From the NCBI GenBank assembly GCA_038098605.1, contig JAZDUA010000327.1, forward strand, positions 1,437,501 through 1,501,500: 64,000 bases of DNA, written 5' to 3'. Each line of letters opens with the position of its first letter. The first letter of the stretch is position 1. Position numbers and translations under genes: made by a program. The notes under the pieces were generated by a model. It saw only the letters and a program-made list of their open reading frames with translations. It ran no database searches and had not been told where the DNA came from. Origin of the DNA: Gryllus longicercus. Lineage: Eukaryota; Arthropoda; Insecta; Orthoptera; Gryllidae. Shown here piece by piece: positions 44,865 through 56,867 of this stretch.

Positions 44865-45190
44865 ATGCACATTCACAGAGCCCCCAGATGCGTTTTCACA
44901 GCACGGGGATGTGCACGCTCGTACTACCAACACTACTACTACCACAACTACCAACACAGCCACCCGCTGCCCGATTCCCGAATTCCCCGCTGAATCTTTT
45001 TTCCATTCCGGACACCGCTTTAACATATTTCGTTTGGTGTTCGTTTCCATTCTTCTTACCTCTTTTTCTCTGCCTACGCCTTGTTTGCTTCTCCGTGTCA
45101 TCCCCTGCTCTCTCACTCTGTCTCTTCCTGTCCGTTCAGCATCACTTCGCTAGCCCCAGACTGTCTACACGGCGCTGCGCTTCACTTTGC

Positions 45191-45253
45191 TTCTTCTTCT
45201 TCTTCTTCTTCTTCTTCTTCTTCTTCTTCTTCTTCTTCTTCTTCTTCTTCTTC
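45191..45253. repeat. (TTC)21 microsatellite
   Basis: Perfect 63-bp TTC/GAA array; triplex-prone sequence class. Confidence 0.97.
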
Positions 45254-45389
45254 CACTCTCCTGGTTCTTCCCTGCCTCGTTGATCTCCGTTGCGGTGTGT
45301 CATTCCAGTTCCTGCCACGCGCTCTCTTCCGTTCTCAGACGTCGTGTTCCGCCTTACTGCTGCGATCATTAAATATTCATTGCTTTAAT

Positions 45390-46790
45390 TTTCTTCGCGA
45401 ATGCTGTTTTTTTTAAAAAAAAATAAGGACAGTGTGCGACTAAGCGATTCTTCTACGCGTGAAGCAGAAAAGGGGCGTAGTCTTTGGATTTAGGGCAAGT
45501 TCCTGGTAGCCTTCTTGGAGTATATAATTCTTCAACGGGGTACATAGGGGGAATATGAAATTTACTGCTTGAATTCTCATATTATTCTACATACTTCTTA
45601 GCATATTCTCTCAAACTTTTGCACCAAGGAGGTAAAGGAAAGATATTTAAATTTAAATGACATCATAACATAACATCAAGTTTTAAACGTAACAACGTTT
45701 TGTGAAATGAATATGGAGAAAAGAATTTGGCAATGATTTCACAATAAGATACTTGTAAAATTATTTATGAAACTGCTTGTGAACATTGTAATTGTGTAAA
45801 GAATGATAAACAAACTCAGTGTTTATGGAATTATGGTAAAAGAATAAACTAAATGACGGCAAAGTACCATTTGTCAAAAAAAGTTCATTGTTTAATTTTC
45901 AAATATCGTACAAGTTACTACGAAATTTCATTGTTTATAGCGAATTCCCGCAGCTCAAAAAATTAATATTGTTTAAGATGGCTAACACCCGCCCCTTAAA
46001 TCCATACAAATAAATATAGTTTTTTGTTGTCTCGACAAGTTTTGCTATTATTCAGTCAATGTGAATCGTCTAAATTTATTGAAAAATCAGTTTTTTCAAT
46101 AATTTCGACATTTTCATGTTGATAAAGCTACTGATAATTTGTAAGCAAAAATCAGTAAAAGCTTTTGCATGATTTAGAAGTTCACCTTCCCATACAATTC
46201 TTCCACATGACAAGATCTTCAAGACCATACGCTGCCTGAAACGTGGAAACCATCTGGAGAAAAAAAACTTTATTTCTTTCTTTCTTTATTTATTTATTTC
46301 GTGCTTCCTTTCTTTCTTCAAGGCGAGCGTCAATCATTTTGCCATACAATGTCCCACCATCTTATGTCACTCTGTCGTTTCAGGCGTTTGATGTTCCTTC
46401 GTTCGAAAAGGCCCGCGACCATTCCAATAAAACCATTTTCGCTTGGACCCAGCTGCCGCTGCCAGCGCCTCCATATGTCACCGCCCCCATCTCCGACATC
46501 ATATCCGTCGCTCCGCCGCCGGCAATGCCTTCATTATATTGTCGTCTGCGCCTTTCGCTTTACCGGCTTACCTCATAACCGTAGCCTCTCCTGTACTCCG
46601 TCGACTCTCTCGGTTGGAAAATGAGCTGTCCGTCTTTGCTCCTCCGGTTTCTCTACTTCTTTCTCTGGTTCTCTCTTCTTCAGCTACGCACCTTCACTTC
46701 CTCTGCCTCGTCTCCGCTGCCGTAACCGCTTCTGTTTTCGTATCGGCAGCGCATCGATGCGTCGTCCTCATACATCGAGCCACTACGCCG
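45390..46790. other. Spacer, nothing recognised
   Basis: 45390-46240 is AT-rich. 46243-46790 is pyrimidine-rich, with TTTC repeats near 46276, and carries open frames without motifs. Confidence 0.4.
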
Positions 46791-46830
46791 GCTAGCCCAG
46801 AAAAGTGGGGGGGGAAACGGTGGTGGGCCA

Positions 46831-46950
46831 GCGCGGGGGAGGGACGGAGCGGGGGAGGGACGGAGCGGGGGAGGTGCGTAGCGGGGGAGGGGCGGAGCGG
46901 CGGGGGTGCGGAGCGGGGGAGGGGGAGGGGGAGGGAAGTGGAGGAGTGGG
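46831..46950. repeat. 16-bp G-rich minisatellite
   Basis: About seven units of GCGGGGGAGGGACGGA with variants, then GGGGGA runs. Strong G-quadruplex potential on the plus strand. Confidence 0.9.
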
Positions 46951-46989
46951 GCTGGGCAGAGCAGCCCGAACGCGTTGGAGCGGGGCGCC

Positions 46990-48400
46990 ATTCGGCTGAA
47001 CGAGAAATATCCAATATATAGGCGCCACCAGTAAAGTGGTCCTTCGATTGCCAAAGTTAACTTCATTGATCGCCCAGAGAGCAAACATATAGGCTGCCCA
47101 TGCATTAATCACTCGAGTGTTGGCGAACGGAGAATTTTTCTCAGCATTTTTAATAGAAAGGCATTTCTGCGAGAAGAAGTTATTTCGTAGTTTTGAACAT
47201 TTTAGTTTTCGTTGAAAGAGCATTTTGAAAATTTAATAAATTGCGCTTCAACTTTCCAGATGAAAGAGGTATTGCAATGTTGATAGGAAAATTTAGTTCT
47301 TCCTAATTTGTATCTTGGAAATATGAAAATTAAAAATATGATCTAATTCCTACAACATCTATTCAACAAATTGGGTATTGCTTATAAATTACATCTAATA
47401 TAATATCATAAGTAGAACCACAAAGTTCATGCATTTATTTTATCTAAAATAAACAGGCAAAAACGTATTATTATCAAAATAGACATAGAAAAAGCATTTA
47501 TCCTGACTATAGGAATTATTGTAAAAGATTAGTAATTAATATGATTCACAACTTTATTCTAAGTTTAAAATTTACATTAGCACGTACTTGTTAGGAAACG
47601 ATCTTTCGTTTGTAATGTTAATTCTCTATGACCACCCGATATGATGAATACGAATTAGTTTTTCTCTCCGAAATGTTATTTCGTTTTTTAATCTTGCAAT
47701 TGGAAAGCTTGCCATTAGTAAAATGGGAATTATATTTTTCTTCGCAACTGTGTAATCTCCAGCACTGGCAATGAGTACATCATATACAGGGAGCTCTGAC
47801 CTCAAACGGGATAGGAGGTCAGACTTAAACATATGCTGGAATTCCTCGTCAAAGAACTTACTTGAACTTACTAGAAAGACTTACGGCATCAATGAAAATA
47901 ATAAAATCTTTTCACGAGTATTATTTTCCTATTTCGTTTAGATTTTGAACTCTATCGTGCCCTGGAGCCTTCTCGCTCACAGAAGGGCAAAACACGACCT
48001 ACCGACTACCTTCGCGTTATCTATGTTTGCAGGTTTCCAGCTTGAACAAGCCTGTTTCCAGTATAAAGAAAGTAAAATAATGACAAAAATACCTAAATAA
48101 GGCAAAATACTAAAAATAGGCATTAGAGCTAAAAATATGGGTGGGAATACAAAATGTAAATTTGCTAAAACAAACTTGAGACGTACAATTAAGATATTTC
48201 TATTGTTAATAAAATCATTGCAATAATAAGGGATTTTTGAAAACTTCCAAACTCTAATCCCCAGAGACTGAGTGGCATGTTCTTTATGAAGAACAATTTT
48301 ATCAAGCTAGTTTAAAACATTTTTACGATTAAATCTTTTTTTTATTAACTAACAATTCACAATAAAGCAAAACCGAAGAATTGAAAATAAATTAAAGGTG
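46990..48400. other. AT-rich spacer, nothing recognised
   Basis: No gene, repeat or RNA signal seen. Confidence 0.5.
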
Positions 48401-48519
48401 ATCTTAAGGGAAGTATTAATCTGTACAATAACGCTATGGAGTTCTATGGCGTTTAATTTTCTTGCTTGCCTTTTGACGACGCTGCTTCTTCCCTGGCGTC
48501 AATTGTACATCGCAGAGCC

Positions 48520-49230
48520 TCTCTGTCGAGCGCAGTCGCATGGCGAGGGGAACACGAATGGTATTGCGTCTACGAGAGGAGGCGGCCGGGGGCGGCGAGG
48601 GCGGCCGGAGGCGGCGGGGGCCGCGGGGGCGGCGGGGGCGGCCGGAGGCGGCGGGGGGCGGCTGGGGCGGCGGGGAGAGCGGAGGCGGCGGGGAACGGCG
48701 GGGGCGGCGGGGGCGGCGGGGAGAGCGGTGGCGGAATGGGCGTGAGTGGCGAGAATGCCGAGGGCGCTAGCGGCGGCGCGTGCATTGAAGCGAAGTGCAG
48801 AGCGCGAGCGCGAGAACAAGAAATATCCAATATAGCGCCCGCCATTTCGAGTCTCGCTTCCCTTAATACCCCACCGGAGGCCTCGCGCTGTGCCTCTTCG
48901 TACTTCGCCCCGGGGGCGGCGGGGGCGGCGGGGGGTTGGGCGGGGGGGCGGAAGGGGCGGAGGCGGTGGCGGCGACCGTGGCGACGGCCGTGGTGGTAGA
49001 GGCGGGGACGGGGGCGGGGCGGAGGGGGGCGGCGGGGACGGGGGCGGGGCGGATAGAGGCGGCGGGGGGCGGCGGCGGCGGTGGTTGCGACGGTGACGGG
49101 GGAGGCGGCGGCGGGGGCGGTGTGGGTAGGGGCGGGGTTGGTGGCGGCGGGGGCGGCGGGGGCGGCGTCTCTGCGACGCCCTTGGTCGATGGCAGCGGCT
49201 CAGCGCTTCGGCTTTCCACACGACCAACTT
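48520..49230. repeat. CpG island with two GGCGGGGGC arrays
   Basis: 48570-48760 and 48908-49170 are degenerate GGCGGGGGCGGC arrays around a non-repetitive CpG-rich core (48760-48905). Poly-Gly and poly-Arg/Pro frames are artefacts. Confidence 0.85.
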
Positions 49231-49621
49231 CCCAGGGCGATAAGTGCTCCTCCAATTGATTCTACTAGTCCTGCGAGTGGCAATTATTGTTTTCGTTCTG
49301 ATATAAATCTTATGGGCGTGTTACGTAGTACGTTCGGTTGAAGAATGGCATATTATAAATATTGAGATTCAGAAGTATTGTAGACCCCTTGTTAACAATC
49401 AACTTTGGATCGAAAATTCTTCCTCAAATCAACAAAAATACTGTTGGTGTTTAGAGACCCCCACAGGATTGTTTTCGAGGGGGGAGTAGGCTACAAGTAT
49501 AGTGTGCATCAGACTTGGGGTGTTTTCTTGGTCTTTTCTTTATTTATAATTAATAATTATAACGTAAACTATTGATATATTGCATAATATTCTTTAGTAA
49601 AAAGAATTAGCAAACGCTATA

Positions 49622-50579
49622 CAGTTGACTCCGGTTATAGTGAACTTCTAGGGACTGACATTTTGGTTCACTATATCCGATGATGTCAAAATAAGAAGAA
49701 TATTTCCATAACGATTGATTTAATTAATATAGAGATGTAGCAAAATACATTAACAGCACGAACTAAAAATTTCAACATATTTATTTGTCTTTAATATATA
49801 AATTTCAGTGCAATTGTTTGCTTCGTAGTTTTTCATTAGTAATTTCTCTATATCCTCCACAGTCCCTGCTCTCTCCATAATTGATTCTATCTTGTCCTCT
49901 GTGTCTAAGTATCGTAATGCAGTCTCGACATCCTTCAATGCCTCTTGAACTGTTGGAATAACGTCCCATCTCTGAAGGCCCGTTTACTCGCCTAATAATA
50001 TATGAGATGTTTTCGGAAGTGGGATGGCGCCAGCGGCTAATGAAACCTTTCCGCGCGGTCGCCTTTTCGCGCGGCTCGGCGGATGTCGCTAGGCTGTGTC
50101 AGTCGCGAACTTCCACTCGCCTACGTAGAACTAGACGCGTTTTGACTTACGGAATGTAACTCAAGTAACAACAAGATTGATACTGACGTAAGCAATCGCG
50201 CGTCGCAGCCGCCAGTTGTAGCTCACTCGGGACACGACTTTTGTTTCTGCAGTGAAACTGAGTGGCATAAGGTAATGAGTATTGTGCCCATTCGCAGTTC
50301 CCTACCTTTACCTCAGGAGACACTACTTCTGTTATGCGCTTTGGATATTTTTCAAACTGCTTAGTGTTGGGATTTGTGGTTCTGAGGTGATATATTATTT
50401 TCCTAAATTGAATTAATTTACGTTTTATTTTCTATGTTCACTATAGCCGAGATTCAAGTTCCCTATGACCGATTCTTCTTATGCTAATTTGTAATTTAAA
50501 TGAAACGGGGGCTTGTAACTTAAGTTCACTATAACCGAGGGTTCACTATATCCGAGTTCACTGTAACCGGAGTCTACTG
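49622..50579 (-). mobile_element. Deleted pogo/Tigger-type transposon
   Basis: Terminal inverted repeats CAGTTGACTCCGGTTATAGT and (reverse complement of the right end) CAGTAGACTCCGGTTACAGT match at 22 of 24 bases over GAAC. The left flank is TA; the right TA is mutated to AA. Extra GGTTCACTATATCCGA sub-repeats lie inside both ends. At 958 bp it is much shorter than autonomous Tigger elements (usually 2-3 kb). It keeps a transposase C-terminal remnant at 49750-49983. Confidence 0.85.
49750..49983 (-). pseudogene. Tigger/jerky-type transposase C-terminal remnant
   Basis: Minus-strand open segment reading WDVIPTVQEALKDVETALRY, then LDTEDKIESIMERAGTVEDI, to a TAA. The EAL.DVETAL.YL pattern is typical of the C-terminal part of CENP-B/Tigger-like transposases. 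The DDE catalytic domain and the HTH are absent, so it is a fragment inside the deleted element. Confidence 0.75.
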
Positions 50580-50589
50580 AATTTCCTAG

Positions 50590-51475
50590 TCTGTATCATT
50601 GGCATCTCGGGTGAGGGGCACTCTCTCTCCCTTTGGGTGCGCATATGTGATATCCGGTCTTTAAAAATGTATCTACGCGTATACATCAAGCAGGTGTGAT
50701 GATGTTAACTTAATTGTTTTTATTGTGTGCATCCACCCTCGCATTGATTTATTTCTAAATGTTTTCCCTTATAAATATTATAAATATTTTATTTCTCATA
50801 AGCCCCATCATGCAATGCAATGAGTTGTACTGTTGTGAGAGCTAAAGATAGATCTGCGAGAAAAGTGAAGGGTTCATGAATATGATTGATTTTTCGTTTT
50901 CGACTCATTTGTCAATAGTTGGCTCATAAAGTGGGGCAATTAATTTCGTAAAAACGTATTTTGTTTATTAAATTGAAAGACATGATAATCTCAAGCGATG
51001 CCCTGTGAAGTGATTCAAAGGTAATTTAAATGTAAGCATAGCATCAGATAACATATAAATTTTTTGTTAACAATTCAATTATAAAGTAGCAAACGCTGTT
51101 TTTGTAGTTCTGTTGTGGAATTATGGCGTTCCTTTATTCTAACGAGGTATCGTATCGTTCTGAAGTTTTTATCTGCATATAAATATCCGTTTTCGCTTAG
51201 AGCGCGTAATTATTCTGGACATGCAAGCACTCTTTCATAATTTCCCCAAATTATTGGATAGATCGAGGCCTCACTAGTTGTGTTTAATCTTATTGCGCTT
51301 TTATTTTCTGTAAATGGAGTAAAACGTAATCAAAATACGGCTCTAATGTCACAGAAGGATTTACAGAACGCAGCAAACGACCTCCAGCTCGATACGCAAC
51401 GCACGCAAGGCAACAACCGAACGCATTAATACAATTAAAAGTCTGCGATTTCCTGTCGGCGGCGCACTTCATGAA
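50590..51475. other. AT-rich spacer, nothing recognised
   Basis: No gene or repeat was recognised in this stretch. Confidence 0.5.
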
Positions 51476-51785
51476 TTTCAAATGAGTGAGTGCGGAGTGA
51501 AACCGTGAAAACTCACCGCCCGAAAAGAGCGCATCTTTTCCCCCAAATGACGCAGTTGTCGCGTTTGGGCCTCGTTTTGCGGCCGCCCGCCCTCCGTCCA
51601 CCCGCCCCCCCTCCGCGTGCGTGGCGCTGCGGGGTAATTAGAGTGCACGACCACGTATTCAATTTGGCGCGGAAATGGCCGCGGCCAACGCGCGGTGGCG
51701 CGTGGCGGAAAGCGGCGGCGGCGGCGGAGGCGGGGCTTGCGCTGCCGATCGCGCTCCAACTGCATACGCACCCGCAGCCGCAACT
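51476..51785. other. CpG-rich block
   Basis: Non-repetitive CpG-rich DNA with GGGGTAATTAGAGTGCACG (homeobox core TAATTA) near 51630. Ends against the CT-rich array. No coding exon recognised. Confidence 0.35.
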
Positions 51786-52445
51786 GCAGACGTACCTCCC
51801 TACTCCTCTCTCCCTCCCTCTCTCGCTCCCTCTCCTGCTTCCTCTCCCTCTTTGGTTTACTCTCTCGCTCCCTCTCCCCCTCTCTCCCCCTCTCTCCCTC
51901 TCCCTCTCCCTCCCTCTCTCTTCCTCTCTCGTTCAATCTCGCTCCATCTCCCTCTCTCGCTCCCTCTCTCTCTCGCTCCCTCTCTCTCGCTCCCTCTCTC
52001 TCTCGCTCCCTCTCTCGCTCCCTCTCTCTCGCTCCCTCTCTCTCGCTCCCTCTCTCTCGCTCCCTCTCTCGCTCCCTCTCTCTCTCGCTCCCTCTCTCTC
52101 TCGCTCCCTCTCTCTCTCGCTCCCTCTCTCTCTCGCTCCCTCTCTCTCTCGCTCCCTCTCTCTCTCGCTCCCTCTCTCTCTCGCGCCCTCTCTCTCTCGC
52201 GCCCTCTCTCTCTCGCTCCCTCTCTCTCTCTCGCTCCCTCTCTCTCTCGGTCCGTCTCTCTCTCGCTCCCTCTCTCTCTCGCTCCGTCTCTCTCTCGCTC
52301 CCTCTCTCTCTCGCTCCCTCTCTCTCTCGCTCCCTCTCTCTCGCTCCCTCTCTCTCGCTCCCTCTCTCTCGCTCCCTCTCTCTCTCTCGCTCCCTCTCTC
52401 TCTCTCGCTCCCTCTCTCTCTCTCGCTCCCTCTCTTTCTCGCTCT
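51786..52445. repeat. CTCTCTCGCTCCC array, 660 bp
   Basis: Dozens of 14-18-bp units CTCGCTCCCTCTCTCT with variable CT numbers. Frames coding Ser-Leu-Pro (plus) and Arg-Glu-Gly (minus) up to 410 codons are artefacts. Confidence 0.97.
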
Positions 52446-52539
52446 GACTCCCGCAACTGCATTCACACCCGCTCACGCACGCGTCGCCGCGTGGACACGA
52501 TATGCTGGGAAGGCAGGGACTGAGGTAGACGCGAAGCGA

Positions 52540-52850
52540 AGAAAACGGGAGAGAGCGAAAGAAAGAAGGAATGAAAGGATAAAAAGGGGAGAGAGAGGGG
52601 GATTGAAAGAGAGAAGATGATAGAGAGAAGGAAGAGAGAGAGAAAGGGAAAGTATTGCAGAGGAAGAGTGGCAAAGAGAAAAAAGTGGAAAGGAAGTTGG
52701 AGGAAGCCAAAGGGCTGTAGATAGGGAAAACGATTTTGACAGAACGAGAGGCATGAAGTCAAAGAAAGAAACAGAATACTGAAAAAGAGGAAAAGGAAAA
52801 TGAGGGAGTAAAGAGAGGAAGAAGTTGAAAGAGACTGATTAAGAAAACAA
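52540..52850. repeat. Polypurine (GA)-rich tract
   Basis: About 310 bp almost devoid of pyrimidines on plus (GAAAGAAAGAAGG, GAGAGAGAAAGG). It directly follows the pyrimidine array, reversing strand composition. Confidence 0.9.
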
Positions 52851-52859
52851 GAACCTCGA

Positions 52860-53930
52860 AAGTCATCAGGTTTTTCACATTATTGTAATTATTTATATTA
52901 CAGTAATTTCAATGGCATTCCTTCCTACAAAAGTATTGTCAGTTTGAGAATAGTTTCTCTTGTTTCCCAGAGATAAAAGAGCAATACAAGCTGGTTTAAA
53001 ATACTACATTTTATATAGTTTTTAGATTTTTTAGAACAATACTTAAAATATTTCATTTGAAATGAATTATGTTTGCAATTGACAATCCTATTCCTTGTTG
53101 AAGATGATGCTTTTCATGACATTTTATCTTGTTACCCGGGTCTCCAGGAGATTCAATCGAGAGATGACAGACATCATAGCGTAATTTATTTTATACGCTT
53201 CTCGAAAATATCCCCTAAGATGTGCTTTGGGAGCAATAAAAGCTAATTTGTACTCGCAGAGTTCGCCCAATTGTGGGTCATTCCAATGAAATTAGTTTAT
53301 GCAAATAAAGCTCTTTATTGGTGTACACAGGGACCTCCCACTTCCGAAAGTTTGTTCACAGCAAAAGCAAAAATAAAATTAAACTGAACTACGCCCCTCT
53401 GATTGTATGGCTGTGTAAATTTTCTGTATTTATTTAGAACACGTTTTTGCAAGTCACTCGAATAAAATACATTTTTATTTTCAATGTATTTTCTTTCAGT
53501 AAATTAACAATTCACGAGACCTGTATTTCCTTGTAGATTCAATTACAAGAATTTTTTTTCCTTCACTCGTTTCATAAATCAACAACTGATTATTGGGAAT
53601 CTTGTAGGAAATTATGGGTTTATTTCTGTAGATAAATAATCCTCTCTATAATAGACGGAAGGTATATGACCGTTTCGTACCATCGACCCGAAACCTCATA
53701 ATTGTGCTACAGCTGGAGAGGGAATTTTGCATCAGTATCGCATAAAAGAGAAGACGAAGAAAATGTTCACAACTTATGCAGTAAGGAGGAGCGGCTAATG
53801 CAAACCGCATCAAACGTTTCAAACACTCTATCATCCTGCTGAACTCGCTAACGCAACCAGCTGAGATGACTTTGTACATACACTGAAGTGACTGCAGTGC
53901 CTCTGACTTGGAGATCATACGGTTAGTCTA
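52860..53930. other. AT-rich spacer, nothing recognised
   Basis: A 90-codon minus frame (53646-53918) has no motif. No gene recognised. Confidence 0.45.
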
Positions 53931-53944
53931 TCGACAATTACCGG

Positions 53945-54180
53945 AATTTTGACGTTTGCTTGTTAATTAGGTCGAAGTCAGTCGCTGTCTGGAGGAACAT
54001 TCTAGCGGCCGTCTGATCTGATCGGTAATTTTATGTGTTTTGACCGATCAACTCCAGGCGAATGCCGGAGCAGTACCCTTTTAAACAACGCGCCATGAAC
54101 AGCGCGCGATCTTTCCTTCCCATTCCTTTGCCCGATCATCACCCTTTACTTACATCAGTCGCGAACATCGGGCTTCAAAC
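53945..54180 (+). mobile_element. SINE-like family 2, copy D
   Basis: In sense orientation on plus: TCAGTCGCTGTCTGGAGGAA, ATTCTAGCGGCCGTCTGATC, CCAGGCGAATGCCGGAGCAG, CGCGCGATCTTTCC and CCCTTTACTTACA match copy C (minus strand) in order. It is cut at 54180 by the hAT-like insertion. Confidence 0.7.
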
Positions 54181-54730
54181 TAGGGATGTAATATTGATGT
54201 CGATGTTTTAAGCTTCGATGTATTGAAGCCGATGTTTTTTTAACATTGATGTTTTGCGCTTGATTTTTTTGAATATTGATATTTTATGCTTGATGCATTT
54301 ACGTTTGCGATATTTAGTTCGTGGATGAAAAATACACATAATCACAATTTTATAAAAGTTAAAATGTTGTTTCCGGACCACACGAACGGGATAACTACTA
54401 ATCTCATGGAAGAGACACTTATTACTCGCCCGAGATGATCATGATGCCATGATATTTCCTTCGTATTTCCTCGCATTTCGCACAAGGAGAAGCGTTTTTT
54501 AAACTTTTTGCCAGTTAAATTACAATTGTAAAATAAGATGCACAGACTCTGTCAAGTTAAATTTTGTTGCGCACGAACTTAAAAATGTTAGAAGTTACTA
54601 AACATATTTCAAAACATCGATGTTCAAAACGTCGGTTATTTTTGTTCGATGCATTTTGAAAATCGATGTTTTAATTTTGAACATCGATGTTTGGCAACAT
54701 CGACCTTTGGTTGTCGATGTCGCATCACAA
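54181..54730. mobile_element. hAT-like non-autonomous element
   Basis: 550 bp bounded by TAGGGATG and CATCACAA (reverse complement TTGTGATG, 6/8 match). It is flanked by 8-bp CTTCAAAC and CTTGAGAC (6/8), the target-duplication length of hAT elements. Both ends are packed with subterminal copies of CATCGATGTT or its complement. No transposase frame. Confidence 0.75.
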
Positions 54731-55208
54731 CTTGAGACCACCCGGGAACACGTAATAATCAGTGAATCGTAAACGTGGTCTAGAACCATAAAATAGGATA
54801 CCACTGTTAAGAAACGATTAAGAAATGCGAAGTGTTCGAAATGGTTCACCTAGTTTGTACTTCTTTCTTCTCGGGAAATGCTTATAAAATACGTCCAGAG
54901 GAAATTTATCGTGCTATTCCTTTACAAACCGACAAATTTTGTTGACTTCGCTAACAGGACCTCGTGGCAGGTCTGTCAAAACATATACTACCTTTCAACG
55001 CTGGAGCTTTTGAGTTTTTCACCTGCAGCGATGGCTAAGTGACATCTGTTGCCTCTGATGCAATGTTGTGTGGGAGGTACTAGGCTGGAGTCGTTTGGGG
55101 ACCTTTGGCATTAGGTAGAGAACTGGGACGGTTCCAACCACATTCTGGAGGATAATGCTAGCAACTCTCTGCTACAATAAGTTGTTTTAAGTTTTGCGAT
55201 CGGTATTT

Positions 55209-55600
55209 CGTAGTATAACCTGCACTGATTACGGGATTAATGAACTTGGACGCACCGAATACTCACATGATTTTGCCCTCCCGATTTCTGCTTTGTGCTG
55301 TCGCGTCAGCGCCCGTTTTCTGAGAGTCGAGGAAGTCACGCTAGGCGACATTTCTCTTCGACTCATGGGACGGCCATAGCTCTCACATTCCAGCCGTGGA
55401 GGAACTGCACCACATCTCGTGGTATAACACGCACTACTTACGGTATTAATGTAGTATTTGGCGTTGTACCTTACTAGTACCTTAGTATTTTAGCGCCCGG
55501 GAACACCAAATACTTTCGTGATTTTTTTCCCCTCGCGCTTTCTGCAGTGCGCCTCTGCGTCAACTTCCGTTTCCCGAGGAAGTGACGCTGCTTGGGGGCG
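55209..55600. repeat. Diverged tandem duplication, ~210-245 bp
   Basis: CGTAGTATAACCTGCACTGATTAC at 55209 recurs as CGTGGTATAACACGCACTAC at 55418. GCACCGAATACTCACATGATTTT recurs as AACACCAAATACTTTCGTGATTTTT, and GAGGAAGTCACGCTAGGCG as GAGGAAGTGACGCTGCTTGG. The units also share CCTCCCGATTTCTGC-like text. No coding frame is maintained. Confidence 0.8.
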
Positions 55601-56790
55601 TCTGCGGGGCGAGGGGCCACGGCGGGCCACTCCCTGTCAACTCCGGCGCGAGCATTTTTGCGCGGCATTGTAGCGTGAAGCAGGGCAGGCGCGCTCAAAC
55701 TTTTAACTTCGCCGACCCCCGGGCGCGAGTGGGGGAGAGACGTCGCGGGGTGATCGGGCGATGTGAGGTGCTGCAAAGGGCAAGAGGAGGACGGGTGATT
55801 GTTGGAGCGTGGAATGGAGTGGAAGTGACGGATTCTGAAGCGACGGGCGAGAGAGGTGTTGGGGATGGCGTCCAAGTGGAAGTATGGTGGAGAGCGGAGT
55901 GGAAGGTGGAGGCGTGGGCGGATGTAAGTGTGGAAGCGCAGGCCGTGGAAAGGGGAGAGGAGCGAAAGGAATGGTATCAGCGCAGGGGTAGGTGGGGATG
56001 TGGTTGCGGCGAGGAGGATGTGGGGCGATGGAGGTGAGGGTGGAGTAAAGTTTTTGGGGAGCGGAGTCATATGTGACCAATGGGTTACCACATGGAGGTG
56101 GTAGGAACAGAAGATGTGCCGCTTGGGACGAGAAATGGTCAACGTCAAGGTGTGGATGGCGGACGAGTGTGTGTGGTGGTGGGGGTGGGGGTGGTGGCAG
56201 TGGGCGGTGCGCGGTAGGCGGTTGGCTGCGGCGAGGTGCAAGTGGGGCGATGCAAGTCGAGTTGGTGAGAGGCGGTGGGGCGGGTGTGTGAAGGAGCGAG
56301 CAATGGCGGAGATGGTTCGGAGAACGACGGGAATGCGCATGGCGGTGTTGAAGGCAGTGACAGGCAAAAGGAAGCGTGGGGGCATGAGCAACGGACATTA
56401 TGGAAAATAGTCGACGACAGGAAGTCGGTGTGGAGGCGGGGGCGTCTGGGATGGGGGTGGGCGTCAATGTGGCAGCGGGCGGCGGTCGCGGAGGGTGGGC
56501 GTGGGCGGGGGCGCTGATGACATGTGCGCCGGCGGCGCCGCCGGCGCGTGCTGACAGCTGATTGGCCGCGCGGGGTGGGGTCGGCGCGGTGCGCCCTCTG
56601 TCGCCGCGGGGCGTGATCGCTTTCAGCGCCAGAGGGCGTGAAGGGCGCGGGGGCGGGAGGGGGCGGGGGGTGGCGCTGATGGCTGCCTTGTGGAGCTCCC
56701 CGCGGGCGCTGCTTGTCACTGCGTTGGGCGAATGCCACCGGAGGGCGACGACGCCCCGGGGACACAGTGGCCGGCTTCGTTTTGCTTGCA
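55600..56790. other. Large CpG/G-rich island, 1.2 kb
   Basis: The longest island of the window. 55600-55740 and 56500-56790 are CpG-rich; 55740-56500 is G-rich on plus with irregular GTGGAGGCG text. Open frames to 363 codons on minus are Pro/His/Ser-rich without domains. A palindromic GGCGCCGCCGGCGC lies near 56532. May be a promoter-type island, but no transcript start was identified. Confidence 0.4.
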
Positions 56791-56867
56791 GCACACACAG
56801 AGCATATGTTGCATATGAATGCGGATATTTTGGGCTTGGTTCAGATACTGAAAATTCTAGGCCGCCG

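Noticed and set aside
45142..45369. Poly-Lys or poly-Ser protein at the TTC array
   Set aside because: Trinucleotide microsatellite translated in all frames; no gene context.
51478..52710. 376-410-codon Ser-Leu-Pro and Arg-Glu frames
   Set aside because: CTCGCTCCCT array translated in different frames.
55474..56798. 363- and 305-codon minus frames in the large GC island
   Set aside because: Pro/His/Ser/Thr-rich text from G-rich DNA; several frames are open at once and none shows a domain.
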